Source of the DNA: Clostridiales bacterium
Lineage (GTDB): Bacteria > Bacillota > Clostridia > Oscillospirales > CAG-272
Length of the DNA: 64,000 nt
Direction: 5' to 3'
NCBI GenBank assembly: GCA_012840355.1
Contig: DULN01000009.1
Span: forward strand, 62,001 to 126,000
Shown: piece by piece, positions 1 to 7,736 of the stretch
Layout: each line of letters opens with the position of its first letter
How positions within the stretch are numbered: position 1 is the stretch's first letter
Notes under the pieces: model-generated
The model's database searches: none
The model's input: only the letters and a program-made list of their open reading frames with translations
What the model was told of the DNA's origin: nothing
Program-made: the position numbers and the translations under genes

Positions 1-791
1 GCGTCGGCGATTGCGTTTACAAACGGGAGCAGCGTGCCCATATGCGAGCCGGCGCGCTCGTCTGCCGCGCGGCAAGCGTCGCATTCGCAGAATCCGAAAC
101 AGTCGTTTTGCGACACCGATATTATGCGGCAGTCGGGGTTCCGGCGCAAAATCTCTTTTATTCGTTCGATTACGATATTAAGCACGTCGGGGTGCGAGAG
201 GCAAAGCTGCGTGGGCTTTCTTTCGCCTTCGGTCAGCGAGTAGTACTCGGGGTGCTCCTTAAAGTATTTGTCCGGCGGCACAAGATTGTTAAAAGTATGT
301 ACAAACATCGCGTATTTGATGCCGCCGCCGTACTTTTCGCCAAGGGCACGGCTTACACAGCTGTTGACGCGGTTTTTCGCCGCCCACTCGGGGTCGAATG
401 CACAGGTCCAGTAAACGTCGCGGTACTCAAACGCGGGCTTGTCAAAAAGCTCAAAGCCGTCTTTCAGCCCAAGCTTGTCGAGCGACGGCACCTTTTCGGT
501 GTCCTTCGCATAAAAGCGGCATCCGCAGACGTCGCGTAAAAGCGCGTATGCGCCATAAAGCGTGCCGCGTGGCGACCCGCCGGAAATAAAAAGATTATTT
601 CCCTGCACGCGGAGCTTGTAACCCTCTTCAGGCAGCGTCCCGTCGACGCCAAGAGTTATGATTACCTCATCCTCGGCGCGGTTTTCGCCGAAGATTTTCG
701 CGAGGTATTTCTCAAGCTCATCTTTTGCATAAACGAGCGCAGGATGCGGATTTTCGGGCAGCATTATGCGATAATTTGCGGACAGCAGCAT
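1..791 (-). CDS. DUF4838 domain-containing protein, C-terminus cut by window edge
   Basis: The reading frame is open from the ATG at 791 to base 1, about 263 codons with no stop, so the C-terminus lies outside the window. The start follows a GGGGG ribosome-binding stretch and a good promoter at 824-852. An N-terminal part (YAKDELEKYLAKIFG, then LYGAYALLRDVCGCRFY) resembles the alpha/beta domain found before glycosidase-like barrels. It is followed by the DUF4838 core with SVSQNDCFGFCECDAC and AGSHMGTLLPFVNAIAD. Proteins of this family are large and usually thought to act on glycans such as glucuronic acid or GlcNAc residues; the substrate is unknown. No signal peptide is visible. It is divergent from the ThuA/Gfo gene set, which supports a role in sugar breakdown. 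Family call from memory of the motif, fairly sure. Confidence 0.72.
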   Translation of the reverse strand, partial: MLLSANYRIMLPENPHPALVYAKDELEKYLAKIFGENRAEDEVIITLGVDGTLPEEGYKLRVQGNNLFISGGSPRGTLYGAYALLRDVCGCRFYAKDTEKVPSLDKLGLKDGFELFDKPAFEYRDVYWTCAFDPEWAAKNRVNSCVSRALGEKYGGGIKYAMFVHTFNNLVPPDKYFKEHPEYYSLTEGERKPTQLCLSHPDVLNIVIERIKEILRRNPDCRIISVSQNDCFGFCECDACRAADERAGSHMGTLLPFVNAIAD

Positions 792-823
792 AATTATTAC
801 CCCCGTGATACCTGGTTTGTATT

Positions 824-852
824 ATTTTAACCCTATAGCTTCCCTATGTCAA
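824..852 (-). promoter_or_regulatory. Sigma-A type promoter for the DUF4838 gene
   Basis: On the minus strand TTGACA (852-847) and TAAAAT (829-824) are separated by exactly 17 bp, about 33 bp upstream of the ATG at 791. It sits back to back with the promoter of the ThuA gene. Confidence 0.6.
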
Positions 853-908
853 GGTTTACCTTTAAAAGGCGTTAAAATTCTTATTTTCCTATATTTGCCC
901 TAAACTGC

Positions 909-937
909 TTGACGCTTTAACAAATATGGTATATAAT
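909..937 (+). promoter_or_regulatory. Sigma-A type promoter for the thuA-gfo-gfo genes
   Basis: TTGACG (909-914), a 17-bp spacer and a perfect TATAAT (932-937) lie 45 bp upstream of the ATG at 982. The strength of the match suggests a real divergent promoter pair with 824-852. Confidence 0.65.
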
Positions 938-981
938 CATTTTGAAAAAGCGGCAAGCTTTATACAAAGTGAGGGATACAT

Positions 982-1707
982 ATGAAAAAGAAAGCGCTGA
1001 TTTTCTGGGGCGGATGGGACGGACATACGCCCGAGCTCGTGTCAAAACGCTTCGCGCGCATCCTTGAAAACGAAGGGTTTGAGGTGCGCGTCGAAAACAA
1101 CATGGATTGCCTCGACGATTTTGACTACCTGCTGTCTCTTGACCTCATTATCCCCTGCTGGACCGGCGGCATGATCAAATGGCATCATACCCGCAATATA
1201 GCGCGCGCGGTCGGCAAGGGCGTCGGCATGGCCGGATGCCACGGCGGCATGTGCGACGCTTTCCGCACCGATACCGAGTGGCAGTTTATGACCGGCGGCC
1301 AGTGGGTCAGCCATCCCGGCGGTGACGGCGTGGAGTATACCGTTCATATTGTCCCTAGCTCGAGCCCGATTACCGAGGGGCTTAGCGATTTTGTCGTCCG
1401 CTCTGAGCAATATTATATGCACGTCGACCCTGCGGTAGAGGTGCTCGCGACGACCCGCTTCCCCACAGTGAACTACTATCATATTTCCAACAAACCCGTC
1501 GATATGCCTGTCGCATGGACCAAATACTGGGGCCTCGGCCGCATCTTCTACCTCTCGCTCGGTCATCAGGACAGCGTTTTCGACCAGGCTCCGACCGCTC
1601 AGGAGCTCATGCGCCGCGGGATGCTCTGGGCTGCCGAAGGCAAGCAGTGGGCTATGGAGCGCGGCCTGACCGACGAACCGTTCCTAAACGACGCGAAGAT
1701 GTATTAA
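982..1707 (+). CDS. ThuA domain-containing protein (glutamine-amidotransferase-like fold)
   Basis: 241 aa, the usual length for a single ThuA domain. The protein begins KKKALIFWGGWDGH and has the family segments CWTGGMIKW, GMAGCHGGMCDAF and SEQYYMHVDP, ending with GLGRIFYLSLGHQ. ThuA-like proteins have a class I glutamine-amidotransferase-like fold and are repeatedly encoded with Gfo/Idh/MocA dehydrogenases in sugar-utilisation loci; their biochemical role is mostly unproven. The start is set by GAGGG 8 bp before the ATG. Two Gfo/Idh/MocA genes follow directly, so this is very likely one operon for the oxidation of a sugar or sugar derivative. No signal peptide; cytoplasmic. Confidence 0.85.
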   Translation: MKKKALIFWGGWDGHTPELVSKRFARILENEGFEVRVENNMDCLDDFDYLLSLDLIIPCWTGGMIKWHHTRNIARAVGKGVGMAGCHGGMCDAFRTDTEWQFMTGGQWVSHPGGDGVEYTVHIVPSSSPITEGLSDFVVRSEQYYMHVDPAVEVLATTRFPTVNYYHISNKPVDMPVAWTKYWGLGRIFYLSLGHQDSVFDQAPTAQELMRRGMLWAAEGKQWAMERGLTDEPFLNDAKMY

Positions 1708-1732
1708 AATCTACATATAATGGGGTATCTTT

Positions 1733-2836
1733 ATGGCGACTAAAATCGGCATTATAGGAATCGGCAACATAAGCGGCATTTATCTTGAAAATATTACAAA
1801 AGTCTTCAACCAAGAGCTTGAAATTGTCGGAGTTTGCGACCTTATTCGCGAACGCGCCGAAAATGCCGCCAAAAAGTATAATATCCGCAAAATTTACGAA
1901 ACAATGTACGACTGCTTCGCCGATCCGGAAGTCGAAGTAGTGCTCAACCTGACCCGCCCGTATGAGCACTACGGCGTCAGCAAGCCGGCGCTTGAAGCAG
2001 GCAAGCATGTTTACAGCGAAAAACCACTGGGCGCATCTTGGGAAGAAGGCGTCGAGCTTGTCAAAATCGCCGAGGAGAAAGGCCTGTGGATCGGTGGCGC
2101 GCCCGACACCTTCATGGGCGCTGGTATCCAGACTTGCCGCAAAGCTATCGATGAAGGCTTAATAGGCGACATCGTCGGCGTCGTCGCCAACATGACCTGC
2201 CACGGGCATGAGTCGTGGCATCCCGACCCCGAGTTTTACTACAAATACGGCGGCGGCCCGATGCTCGACATGGGCCCGTACTACATTACCGCCCTTGTCA
2301 ACCTCGTCGGCGGCATTAAGAAGGTCACCGGCATGACGAGGATCTCCTTCCCGCAGCGCACTATAACCAGCCAGCCGTTCTACGGCAAGGTTATAGACGT
2401 CGAGGTGCCCACCACCTACTTCGGCGTCATGGAATTCGACAATGGCGCGATCGGCTCGATTTTCACGACGTTCGACGTATGGAAAGCGCACCTGCCGATT
2501 ATTGAGGTTTACGGCTCGAAAGGCACGCTTTCGGTCCCCGACCCCAACTACTTCGGCGGGCCGGTGGTGCTGCACCTGCCCGGCGAGCCCCCGAAGGAGC
2601 TGCCGCTTGCGTTCGGTTATTCCGAAAACAGCCGCGGCCTCGGCCTTGCGGAGTTTTGCGCGGCTATTCGCAAGAACCGCCGCCCGCGCGCATCCTACCA
2701 TCAGACGCTGCATGTGCTTGAAGTCATGACCAGCTTCCAGCGCAGCTACGAGTCCGGCAAGACTATCGAGCTTACCACCAAGTTCGAGCGTGAGGCCCCG
2801 ATGCGTGCGGACCTCCCGAAAGGAGTTATGGACTGA
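1733..2836 (+). CDS. Gfo/Idh/MocA family oxidoreductase
   Basis: 367 aa. The N-terminal Rossmann domain starts KIGIIGIGNISG (NAD(P)-binding GxGxxG type), followed by the family EKP motif in HVYSEKPLGASW, where the Lys is the usual catalytic or binding residue. The C-terminal alpha/beta substrate domain contains GGPMLDMGPYY. The family oxidises or reduces sugars, inositols and their derivatives with a bound nicotinamide cofactor; the substrate cannot be read from sequence. It lies 25 bp after the ThuA gene, so it is co-transcribed. The second family member downstream is only distantly similar, suggesting two sequential oxidation or epimerisation steps rather than a duplication. Confidence 0.88.
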   Translation: MATKIGIIGIGNISGIYLENITKVFNQELEIVGVCDLIRERAENAAKKYNIRKIYETMYDCFADPEVEVVLNLTRPYEHYGVSKPALEAGKHVYSEKPLGASWEEGVELVKIAEEKGLWIGGAPDTFMGAGIQTCRKAIDEGLIGDIVGVVANMTCHGHESWHPDPEFYYKYGGGPMLDMGPYYITALVNLVGGIKKVTGMTRISFPQRTITSQPFYGKVIDVEVPTTYFGVMEFDNGAIGSIFTTFDVWKAHLPIIEVYGSKGTLSVPDPNYFGGPVVLHLPGEPPKELPLAFGYSENSRGLGLAEFCAAIRKNRRPRASYHQTLHVLEVMTSFQRSYESGKTIELTTKFEREAPMRADLPKGVMD

Positions 2837-2980
2837 TAACTTCAGGGCGCTTTTGTGGCTAAAGCTTTGCAGCAATAGCGGACAACAGCCGCTGCAGCCA
2901 AAAGCAAGGCGAGGCAAAGGCAATTTGCGCCCGGGAGCTATATTCAAATTCAAGCACACTCGTAAAAAGCACGACTGATC

Positions 2981-3027
2981 GCGGGGGTGTGTGGGACATT
3001 TTCACCCACGCACGCCCGCTTTTGCTT
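2981..3027 (+). terminator. Hairpin with T-rich tail between the two gfo genes
   Basis: An inverted repeat of about 15 bp with one mismatch and one wobble (2981-2995 with 3005-3019) around the loop ACATTTTCA is followed by TTTTGCTT. It may end or reduce transcription before the second oxidoreductase. The rest of the 2837-2980 spacer holds no gene that I can support. Confidence 0.5.
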
Positions 3028-3050
3028 AAAACTAAACGGAGGGAGAAGAA

Positions 3051-4208
3051 ATGCGTCTTAACGTAGGGCTTGTCGGCTACAAGTTCATGGGCAAGGCACA
3101 CAGCAACGCCTATGCCAGGCTTGGCATGTTCTTTGACCCCGGCGCTGAGATTTGCCAGCGCGCGATCTGCGGGCGCGACGAAAAATGGGTAGCCGAGTCT
3201 GCGAAAAAATTCGGCTGGGAAACTTATGAAACGTCGTGGGAGCGCCTTGTCGAGCGCGACGACATCGACATAATCGACATCACGGCACCGTCGAACGTAC
3301 ATAAAGAAATCGCCGTCGCCGCCGCTAAAAACGGCAAGCATATCTTCTGCGAAAAGCCGCTTGCGCTGACTACCGACGATGCGCGTGTAATGCTCGAGGC
3401 TGCCGAAAAAGCGGGCGTCAAGCACCAGATCGGCTTCAATTACCGCTTTGCGCCGGCTGTAGTGCTCGCCAAAAAACTTATCGACGAGGGAAAACTCGGC
3501 ACTATCCGCCATGTGCGCGCCTCGTACCTGCAGGACTTTATTATCGACCCCGACTTCCCGCTTGTATGGAGGCTACAGCGCGATATATGCGGCTCGGGCG
3601 CGCTCGGCGACCTCGGCGCGCACTTTATCGACCTTGCGCGCTACCTCTGCGGCGATTTTAAGACCGTAATGGGCATCCAAAAGACATTTATCACCAGCCG
3701 CCCGCTCGTCCAGAAGATGGAAGGCCTGTCAGCGCAAGCTGACGCTAACGCGCCGCGCGGCACCGTCGACGTTGACGACGGCACCGTGTTTATCGCCGAG
3801 TTTGAAAACGGCGCGCTAGGCGTCTTCGAGGCGACCCGCTTTGCGCAGGGCCATAAGAACGACCTCTCGATCGAAGTCAACGGCGACAAAGGCAGCATTA
3901 AGTTCGTGTTTGAACGCATGAACGAGCTGCAGTACTTCTCGGCCGACGACGAGCCGGGCACGCAGGGCTTCCGCCTTATCCAGGCGACCGAGGGCATTCA
4001 TCCGTATATGACCGCTTGGTGGCCTGCCGGGCATGTAATCGGTTACGAGCATACCTTCGTGCATGAGATTTACGAGTTCGTGCGCGCAATTGTAAACGAC
4101 ACTCCGACAGTTCCGAGCTTCTATGACGGCGTAAAATGCTGCCAAATTATCGAAGCCGTGGAGCTGTCCGCCCAGCGCCGCGCCGCCGTGGATGTAAATG
4201 AGATATAA
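3051..4208 (+). CDS. Gfo/Idh/MocA family oxidoreductase
   Basis: 385 aa. The start codon follows GGAGGGAGAAGAA, a strong ribosome-binding site. The Rossmann domain begins NVGLVGYKFMGKAHSNAY, the EKP motif is in HIFCEKPLALT, and the C-terminal domain has GSGALGDLGAHFIDLARYLCG. This arrangement, with an insertion around residues 225-245 and a long C-terminus, is typical of inositol- or sugar-dehydrogenase-like members. The gene stands 215 bp after the previous one behind a hairpin, so its expression may be separately tuned. The substrate is unknown; the neighbours argue for a sugar acid or inositol derivative. Confidence 0.88.
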   Translation: MRLNVGLVGYKFMGKAHSNAYARLGMFFDPGAEICQRAICGRDEKWVAESAKKFGWETYETSWERLVERDDIDIIDITAPSNVHKEIAVAAAKNGKHIFCEKPLALTTDDARVMLEAAEKAGVKHQIGFNYRFAPAVVLAKKLIDEGKLGTIRHVRASYLQDFIIDPDFPLVWRLQRDICGSGALGDLGAHFIDLARYLCGDFKTVMGIQKTFITSRPLVQKMEGLSAQADANAPRGTVDVDDGTVFIAEFENGALGVFEATRFAQGHKNDLSIEVNGDKGSIKFVFERMNELQYFSADDEPGTQGFRLIQATEGIHPYMTAWWPAGHVIGYEHTFVHEIYEFVRAIVNDTPTVPSFYDGVKCCQIIEAVELSAQRRAAVDVNEI

Positions 4209-4216
4209 CTAAAATT

Positions 4217-4239
4217 GCGGGGGGACAAGTTCCCCCCGC
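4217..4239. other. GC-rich hairpin between convergent genes
   Basis: GCGGGGGGA and TCCCCCCGC form a perfect 9-bp stem with a 5-nt loop just after the gfo stop. There is no T-run on either side, so I do not call it an intrinsic terminator, although it sits where one is expected. The remaining bases to 4325 show nothing else. Confidence 0.35.
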
Positions 4240-4325
4240 TACCTTGTATGCTCGGATAACACCCTATGGTTTGTTTTTCCGAACCAAAAGCCGCAGGGAC
4301 CTAGCCCGCGCGGTTCTTATTGGCT

Positions 4326-5063
4326 TCATCCTTCGAATCTCCACCCGTAGTCGCCGTGGTAGATCATGAGTTTTGTCATACCGCCGTCGACGACTATGTT
4401 CTCTCCGGTTATAAAGCCTGCGGCGTCTGAGCACAAATATAACACAAGGCTTGCTATGTCGTCGGGCGTGCCTATGCGCTTTACCGGATGCTGCGTAAGG
4501 TCCGACCCTTTGTAATCGGCGCCGGAGCAGTTTATCCAGCCGGGCGAGATCGAGTTCACCCTCGCGCGACCGGCAAGCGTCACCGCAAGCGCATGCGTCA
4601 GCGCGCGTATGCCGCCTTTAGCCGCGGCGTAGCTTTCGGTGTTCGGCTGGCTCATGCTGTCGCGGGTCGAGGAGATATTCACAATCGACGCGCCCGGCGC
4701 AAGGTGATCAAAAAGCAGCTTCACAAGCATAAAGGGTGCCGTTACGCCTACGCGCAAGGCGTAGTTAAACTCATTCCAAGTGCAGTTTTCAAGCCCGCGC
4801 ATTACCGGCGGCGCGTTGTTTACAATTATATTAACCTCTTGGCTCTCGCTCGTCACAAAGTTTGCAAACTCGCGCAGAGTCGACTCCTCGCCGATGTCGC
4901 CGACAAAAGTTTTACATCCGGGAAGATGCTCTGCCGGCTCGGCAAGGTCCACCGAGTAAACTTTAGCGCCCGCAAAGGTAAACCTTTCGCATATCCGCCT
5001 GCCGATGCCATGCGAGCCACCGGTTATAACCACAGTTTTCCCAAGAAAGCATTTTTCATCCAT
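4326..5063 (-). CDS. SDR family NAD(P)-dependent oxidoreductase
   Basis: 245 aa, normal for a classical short-chain dehydrogenase. It has the cofactor motif TGGSHGIG, the structural NNAP (a variant of NNAG), Ser in NISSTRDS, the catalytic YAAAK, and the late PGW and GENIVVDGG segments. I set the start at ATG 5063 rather than an upstream TTG or GTG because GGTGAAGG lies just before it and because it then overlaps the MutT-like gene by 8 bp, the usual sign of translational coupling. The substrate is not clear; the nearby sugar oxidoreductases are transcribed towards it and are not in its operon. Confidence 0.86.
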   Translation of the reverse strand: MDEKCFLGKTVVITGGSHGIGRRICERFTFAGAKVYSVDLAEPAEHLPGCKTFVGDIGEESTLREFANFVTSESQEVNIIVNNAPPVMRGLENCTWNEFNYALRVGVTAPFMLVKLLFDHLAPGASIVNISSTRDSMSQPNTESYAAAKGGIRALTHALAVTLAGRARVNSISPGWINCSGADYKGSDLTQHPVKRIGTPDDIASLVLYLCSDAAGFITGENIVVDGGMTKLMIYHGDYGWRFEG

Positions 5064-5451
5064 TACCTTCACCCGCCTTAAGTTTTTCAATTATAGGCAC
5101 GTCCGCCGAGCAAAACTCATACTCGCCAAGGCTGTCCACCGTCACCCAGCGTATTTCGGCATGTTCGAGCGGTTTCGGCTCGCCAGCTAAAATTTCGGCT
5201 TCAAAAACCATAAGCCGCACCGCTATGTCGGGATACTCGTGCACGCACTCGGCGATTTTTTCGCCGACGGCAAGCTCCACCCCAAGCTCTTCCCGGCACT
5301 CCCGCGCGAGTGCCGCAGACGAAGGCTCGCCCGGCAATGGCTTTCCGCCCGGGAACTCCCACAGCAGCGCCCTCTTTTTGCCCTCGGGCCGCTTGCAGAT
5401 TAAAACTCTCCCGCCTTTGCGTATAACCGCAGCAACAACGTCAGTTACCAT
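5056..5451 (-). CDS. MutT-like Nudix hydrolase ((deoxy)nucleoside triphosphate pyrophosphohydrolase)
   Basis: 131 aa from ATG 5451; an in-frame GTG at 5478 would add nine residues and is closer to a GGGGG stretch, so the start is uncertain. The Nudix box is complete: GGKPLPGE followed by AALARECREELGV, giving the G-x5-E-x7-REUxEExGU pattern. FPGGK and WVTVDSL flank it as in MutT/CTP pyrophosphohydrolases that remove oxidised nucleotides such as 8-oxo-dGTP. It overlaps the SDR gene downstream, so the two are co-transcribed, with no obvious metabolic link. Confidence 0.85.
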   Translation of the reverse strand: MVTDVVAAVIRKGGRVLICKRPEGKKRALLWEFPGGKPLPGEPSSAALARECREELGVELAVGEKIAECVHEYPDIAVRLMVFEAEILAGEPKPLEHAEIRWVTVDSLGEYEFCSADVPIIEKLKAGEGNG

Positions 5452-5603
5452 GGATATTTTTTTAATAATCCCCCACACGCTGCAAAGATTTTTGCATATT
5501 TTCTTTTTAGTATATCCACCACATAACGGGTTGTCAATCGAAGCTACATATAAAATTGCCTAAACAAGCCTATATAAATTCCCAAGTTTTATCAATTTGG
5601 CTA

Positions 5604-5632
5604 TTGCAATCGCTGCGCTTTTGTGATATAAT
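5604..5632 (+). promoter_or_regulatory. Promoter of the aro operon (extended -10)
   Basis: TTGCAA (5604-5609), a 17-bp spacer ending in TGA, and a perfect TATAAT (5627-5632). Transcription should start near 5639, giving an untranslated leader of about 220 nt that contains the leader peptide and terminator described next. Confidence 0.7.
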
Positions 5633-5671
5633 ATGTTAAAGTTAATTAGAGTCCTATAGGTGGAACCGCAG

Positions 5672-5779
5672 ATGAAGAACCGTCGCTTTTATGCCGAATA
5701 CCGCTACTTTAGCTATTACTTTTACGGTATAGCTAAAGTTTTTTCGGTTTGGCATGAAAGCGGTGTGTTTTTCGGATAA
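5672..5779 (+). CDS. Aromatic-rich leader peptide of the aro operon
   Basis: A 35-codon reading frame starts at ATG 5672, 8 bp after AGGTGG, and stops at TAA 5777. Thirteen of 35 residues are aromatic (F6, Y7, Y10, Y12, F13, Y15, Y16, F17, Y18, F24, W27, F33, F34), and nine of the 13 residues at positions 6-18 are Phe or Tyr. This is the composition expected of a peptide whose translation senses charged tRNA-Phe and tRNA-Tyr, as in the enterobacterial pheL peptide. It lies between a promoter and an intrinsic terminator upstream of genes that make Phe and Tyr. The regulatory role is inferred; the frame and its composition are read directly. Confidence 0.85.
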   Translation: MKNRRFYAEYRYFSYYFYGIAKVFSVWHESGVFFG

Positions 5780-5826
5780 TGTAATACTAAAAATATCCAA
5801 AAACATACAAGGCGCAGCCGAACCGG
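5706..5826 (+). promoter_or_regulatory. Attenuator hairpins of the aro operon leader
   Basis: Inside the leader-peptide frame, ACTTTAGCTAT (5706-5716) and ATAGCTAAAGT (5729-5739) form a perfect 11-bp stem spanning the densest run of Phe/Tyr codons. Downstream, TCGGTTTGGC (5744-5753) can pair with GCCGAACCGG (5817-5826), 10 bp including two G-U pairs, which would destroy the left arm of the terminator at 5810-5834. The two pairings and the terminator give a plausible attenuation switch in which ribosome position on the leader decides read-through. The exact choice of alternative pairs is an inference. Confidence 0.6.
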
Positions 5827-5843
5827 CTGCGCCTCTTTTTATT
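5810..5843 (+). terminator. Intrinsic terminator of the aro leader (attenuator)
   Basis: AGGCGCAGCCG (5810-5820), loop AAC, CGGCTGCGCCT (5824-5834), then CTTTTTATT. It is a perfect 11-bp stem with a T-run, placed only 1 bp before the ribosome-binding site CCGGAGGG of aroF. A terminator in this position makes sense only as a regulated attenuator. Confidence 0.9.
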
Positions 5844-5860
5844 CCGGAGGGCAAAAAAGC

Positions 5861-6877
5861 ATGATAGTAATTCTAAAAGAAAACCCAGACCGCGACCAAC
5901 TTGAAGGATTTATCGCTTGGCTAAATGAAAAAGGGATCAAAGTCCACACCTCGGTAGGCGAAAACCACACGATTTTGGGGCTTATCGGCGATACGTCGAA
6001 GCTCGACATCGACCTTATCTCAGCGCTCGACATTGTCGCAGACGTCAAGCGCGTGCAGGAGCCCTATAAAAACGCCAACCGCAAATTCCACCCACAGGAC
6101 ACCGTTATCCACGTCGGTAACACGCAAATCGGCGGCGGTACACTCACGGTTATAGCCGGCCCATGCTCGGTTGAGTCCGAGGAGCAAATTGTGTCGATTG
6201 CCAAAGCCGTAAAAGCCAGCGGCGCGACGCTGCTCCGCGGCGGTGCTTTTAAACCGCGTACCTCGCCTTACTCTTTCCAGGGATTACAAGAGGAGGGTAT
6301 TAGACTTCTCAAACTCGCGCGGCAGGAGACCGGGCTCCCGATCGTCACCGAAATTATGGACACCGCGCATCTTGACCTTTTCGAAGATGTTGACGTAATC
6401 CAAGTCGGCGCGCGCAATATGCAGAACTTCAACTTGTTAAAGGAGCTTGGCAAGCTTCGCAAGCCTATCCTTTTAAAGCGTGGGCTTTCGTCGACATACG
6501 AGGAGCTTCTGATGAGCGCCGAGTATATAATGGCTGGCGGCAACGAAAATGTCATCCTTTGCGAGCGCGGTATCCGCACGTTTGAAACTTACACCCGCAA
6601 CACGCTTGACATCTCTGCGGTACCAGTTCTCAAAGCGCTCAGCCATCTGCCGATTATTATCGACCCGAGCCATGCGTCGGGCAAAGCGGCTCTTGTGCCT
6701 ACGCTTGCAGTTGCGGGAGTTGCGGCCGGCGCAGACGGCGTGATTATCGAGGTGCACAACAACCCTGCTCAGGCGCTCTGCGACGGCCCGCAGTCTATAC
6801 GCCCCGAAGTATTCGATACACTCGCCCGCAAGCTTTACGCGCTGCACGATTTCCTCAAGACGCAGCCCACAGTATAA
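5861..6877 (+). CDS. aroF: 3-deoxy-7-phosphoheptulonate synthase (DAHP synthase, AroA-beta type with regulatory domain)
   Basis: 338 aa. Catalyses the first step of the shikimate pathway, condensing PEP and erythrose 4-phosphate. Residues 1 to about 70 form a ferredoxin-like domain as in Thermotoga-type enzymes, where it serves in feedback inhibition by Tyr or Phe. The barrel has [25 protein letters not shown] and DPSHASGK, the usual metal and PEP ligands. The start follows CCGGAGGG. It is the first gene of an eight-gene operon and the first controlled by the attenuator in front of it, so both transcription and enzyme activity of the entry step seem to respond to aromatic amino acids. Confidence 0.95.
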   Translation: MIVILKENPDRDQLEGFIAWLNEKGIKVHTSVGENHTILGLIGDTSKLDIDLISALDIVADVKRVQEPYKNANRKFHPQDTVIHVGNTQIGGGTLTVIAGPCSVESEEQIVSIAKAVKASGATLLRGGAFKPRTSPYSFQGLQEEGIRLLKLARQETGLPIVTEIMDTAHLDLFEDVDVIQVGARNMQNFNLLKELGKLRKPILLKRGLSSTYEELLMSAEYIMAGGNENVILCERGIRTFETYTRNTLDISAVPVLKALSHLPIIIDPSHASGKAALVPTLAVAGVAAGADGVIIEVHNNPAQALCDGPQSIRPEVFDTLARKLYALHDFLKTQPTV

Positions 6878-6898
6878 CGAAACCACGAGGGATATAAA

Positions 6899-7735
6899 AT
6901 GACAGTCGGCATAGTCGGATTAGGCTTAATCGGCGGCTCAATGGCAAAAAGCATTAAAGCGCGCACCTCCCATACCGTGTACGGTATTGATATAAACAGC
7001 GAAACCATGCTACTCGCAAGGCTTTGTGGGGCGATAGACGGCACGCTCGACGATGAAAAACTCGCCGAGTGCGACATTATCCTCCTTGCGCTGCTGCCGG
7101 GCGTGGCGATAGAATGGACCCGCGCGAATGCCGAAAAAATCCCCAAAAAGGCCACGCTTGTCGACCTTTGCGGCGTAAAGCGCACCGTCTGCGCGGCGCT
7201 CGCGCCAATAGCAATGCAGCATGGCTTTTCATATATCGGCGGCCACCCGATGGCTGGCCGCGAAGTGAGCGGCTTTGTTAACTCCCGCGCCGACCTTTTC
7301 GACGGCGCGTCGATGATCCTCACGCCCGACTCGCGCAGCTCGCCCACAATGCTCGAGACGCTTAAAAACTTCTTCCTCGACATTGGGTTTGGCCATATCA
7401 CTTACACCACCCCAGAGGAACACGACCGCATAATCGCGCTGACCTCGCAGCTTGCGCATATAGTTTCTAACGCTTATGTCAAATCGCCTGAAGCACAGAA
7501 GCGGCGCGGCTTCTCGGCCGGCAGCTTTAAGGACTTGACGCGTGTCGCAAGGCTTGACGAGGACATGTGGACCGAGCTGTTTTTAGCCAACACCGACAAC
7601 CTCATCTACCAGCTCGAGTTTCTAATTAAAAGCCTCGGGGAGTACCTTGACGCACTGCGCGCGGGCGACGCCGAGCGGCTAAGGGGGCTTTTACGCGATG
7701 GGCGGCTTATGAAAGCGTCGGCAGGCGGTGACTGA
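6899..7735 (+). CDS. tyrA: Prephenate dehydrogenase
   Basis: 278 aa, the short form without a chorismate mutase or ACT domain. It has the NAD-binding GIVGLGLIGGSMAKS, the segment GGHPMAGREVSGF and the conserved THSQ-equivalent ALTSQLAH. It converts prephenate to 4-hydroxyphenylpyruvate in Tyr synthesis, so with PheA it splits the pathway after chorismate mutase. It lies 21 bp after aroF with GAGGG-like sequence before the start. The lack of an ACT domain suggests that Tyr control rests on the leader and on AroF rather than on this enzyme. Confidence 0.94.
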   Translation: MTVGIVGLGLIGGSMAKSIKARTSHTVYGIDINSETMLLARLCGAIDGTLDDEKLAECDIILLALLPGVAIEWTRANAEKIPKKATLVDLCGVKRTVCAALAPIAMQHGFSYIGGHPMAGREVSGFVNSRADLFDGASMILTPDSRSSPTMLETLKNFFLDIGFGHITYTTPEEHDRIIALTSQLAHIVSNAYVKSPEAQKRRGFSAGSFKDLTRVARLDEDMWTELFLANTDNLIYQLEFLIKSLGEYLDALRAGDAERLRGLLRDGRLMKASAGGD

Positions 7736-7736
7736 T

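Noticed and set aside
2859-3512. Minus-strand frame spanning the gap between the two gfo genes
   Set aside because: Most of it lies opposite the second gfo gene and the part in the gap has no recognisable domain or start site.
4217-4239. Intrinsic terminator for the gfo operon
   Set aside because: The stem is strong but there is no T-run on either strand, so I list it only as a hairpin.
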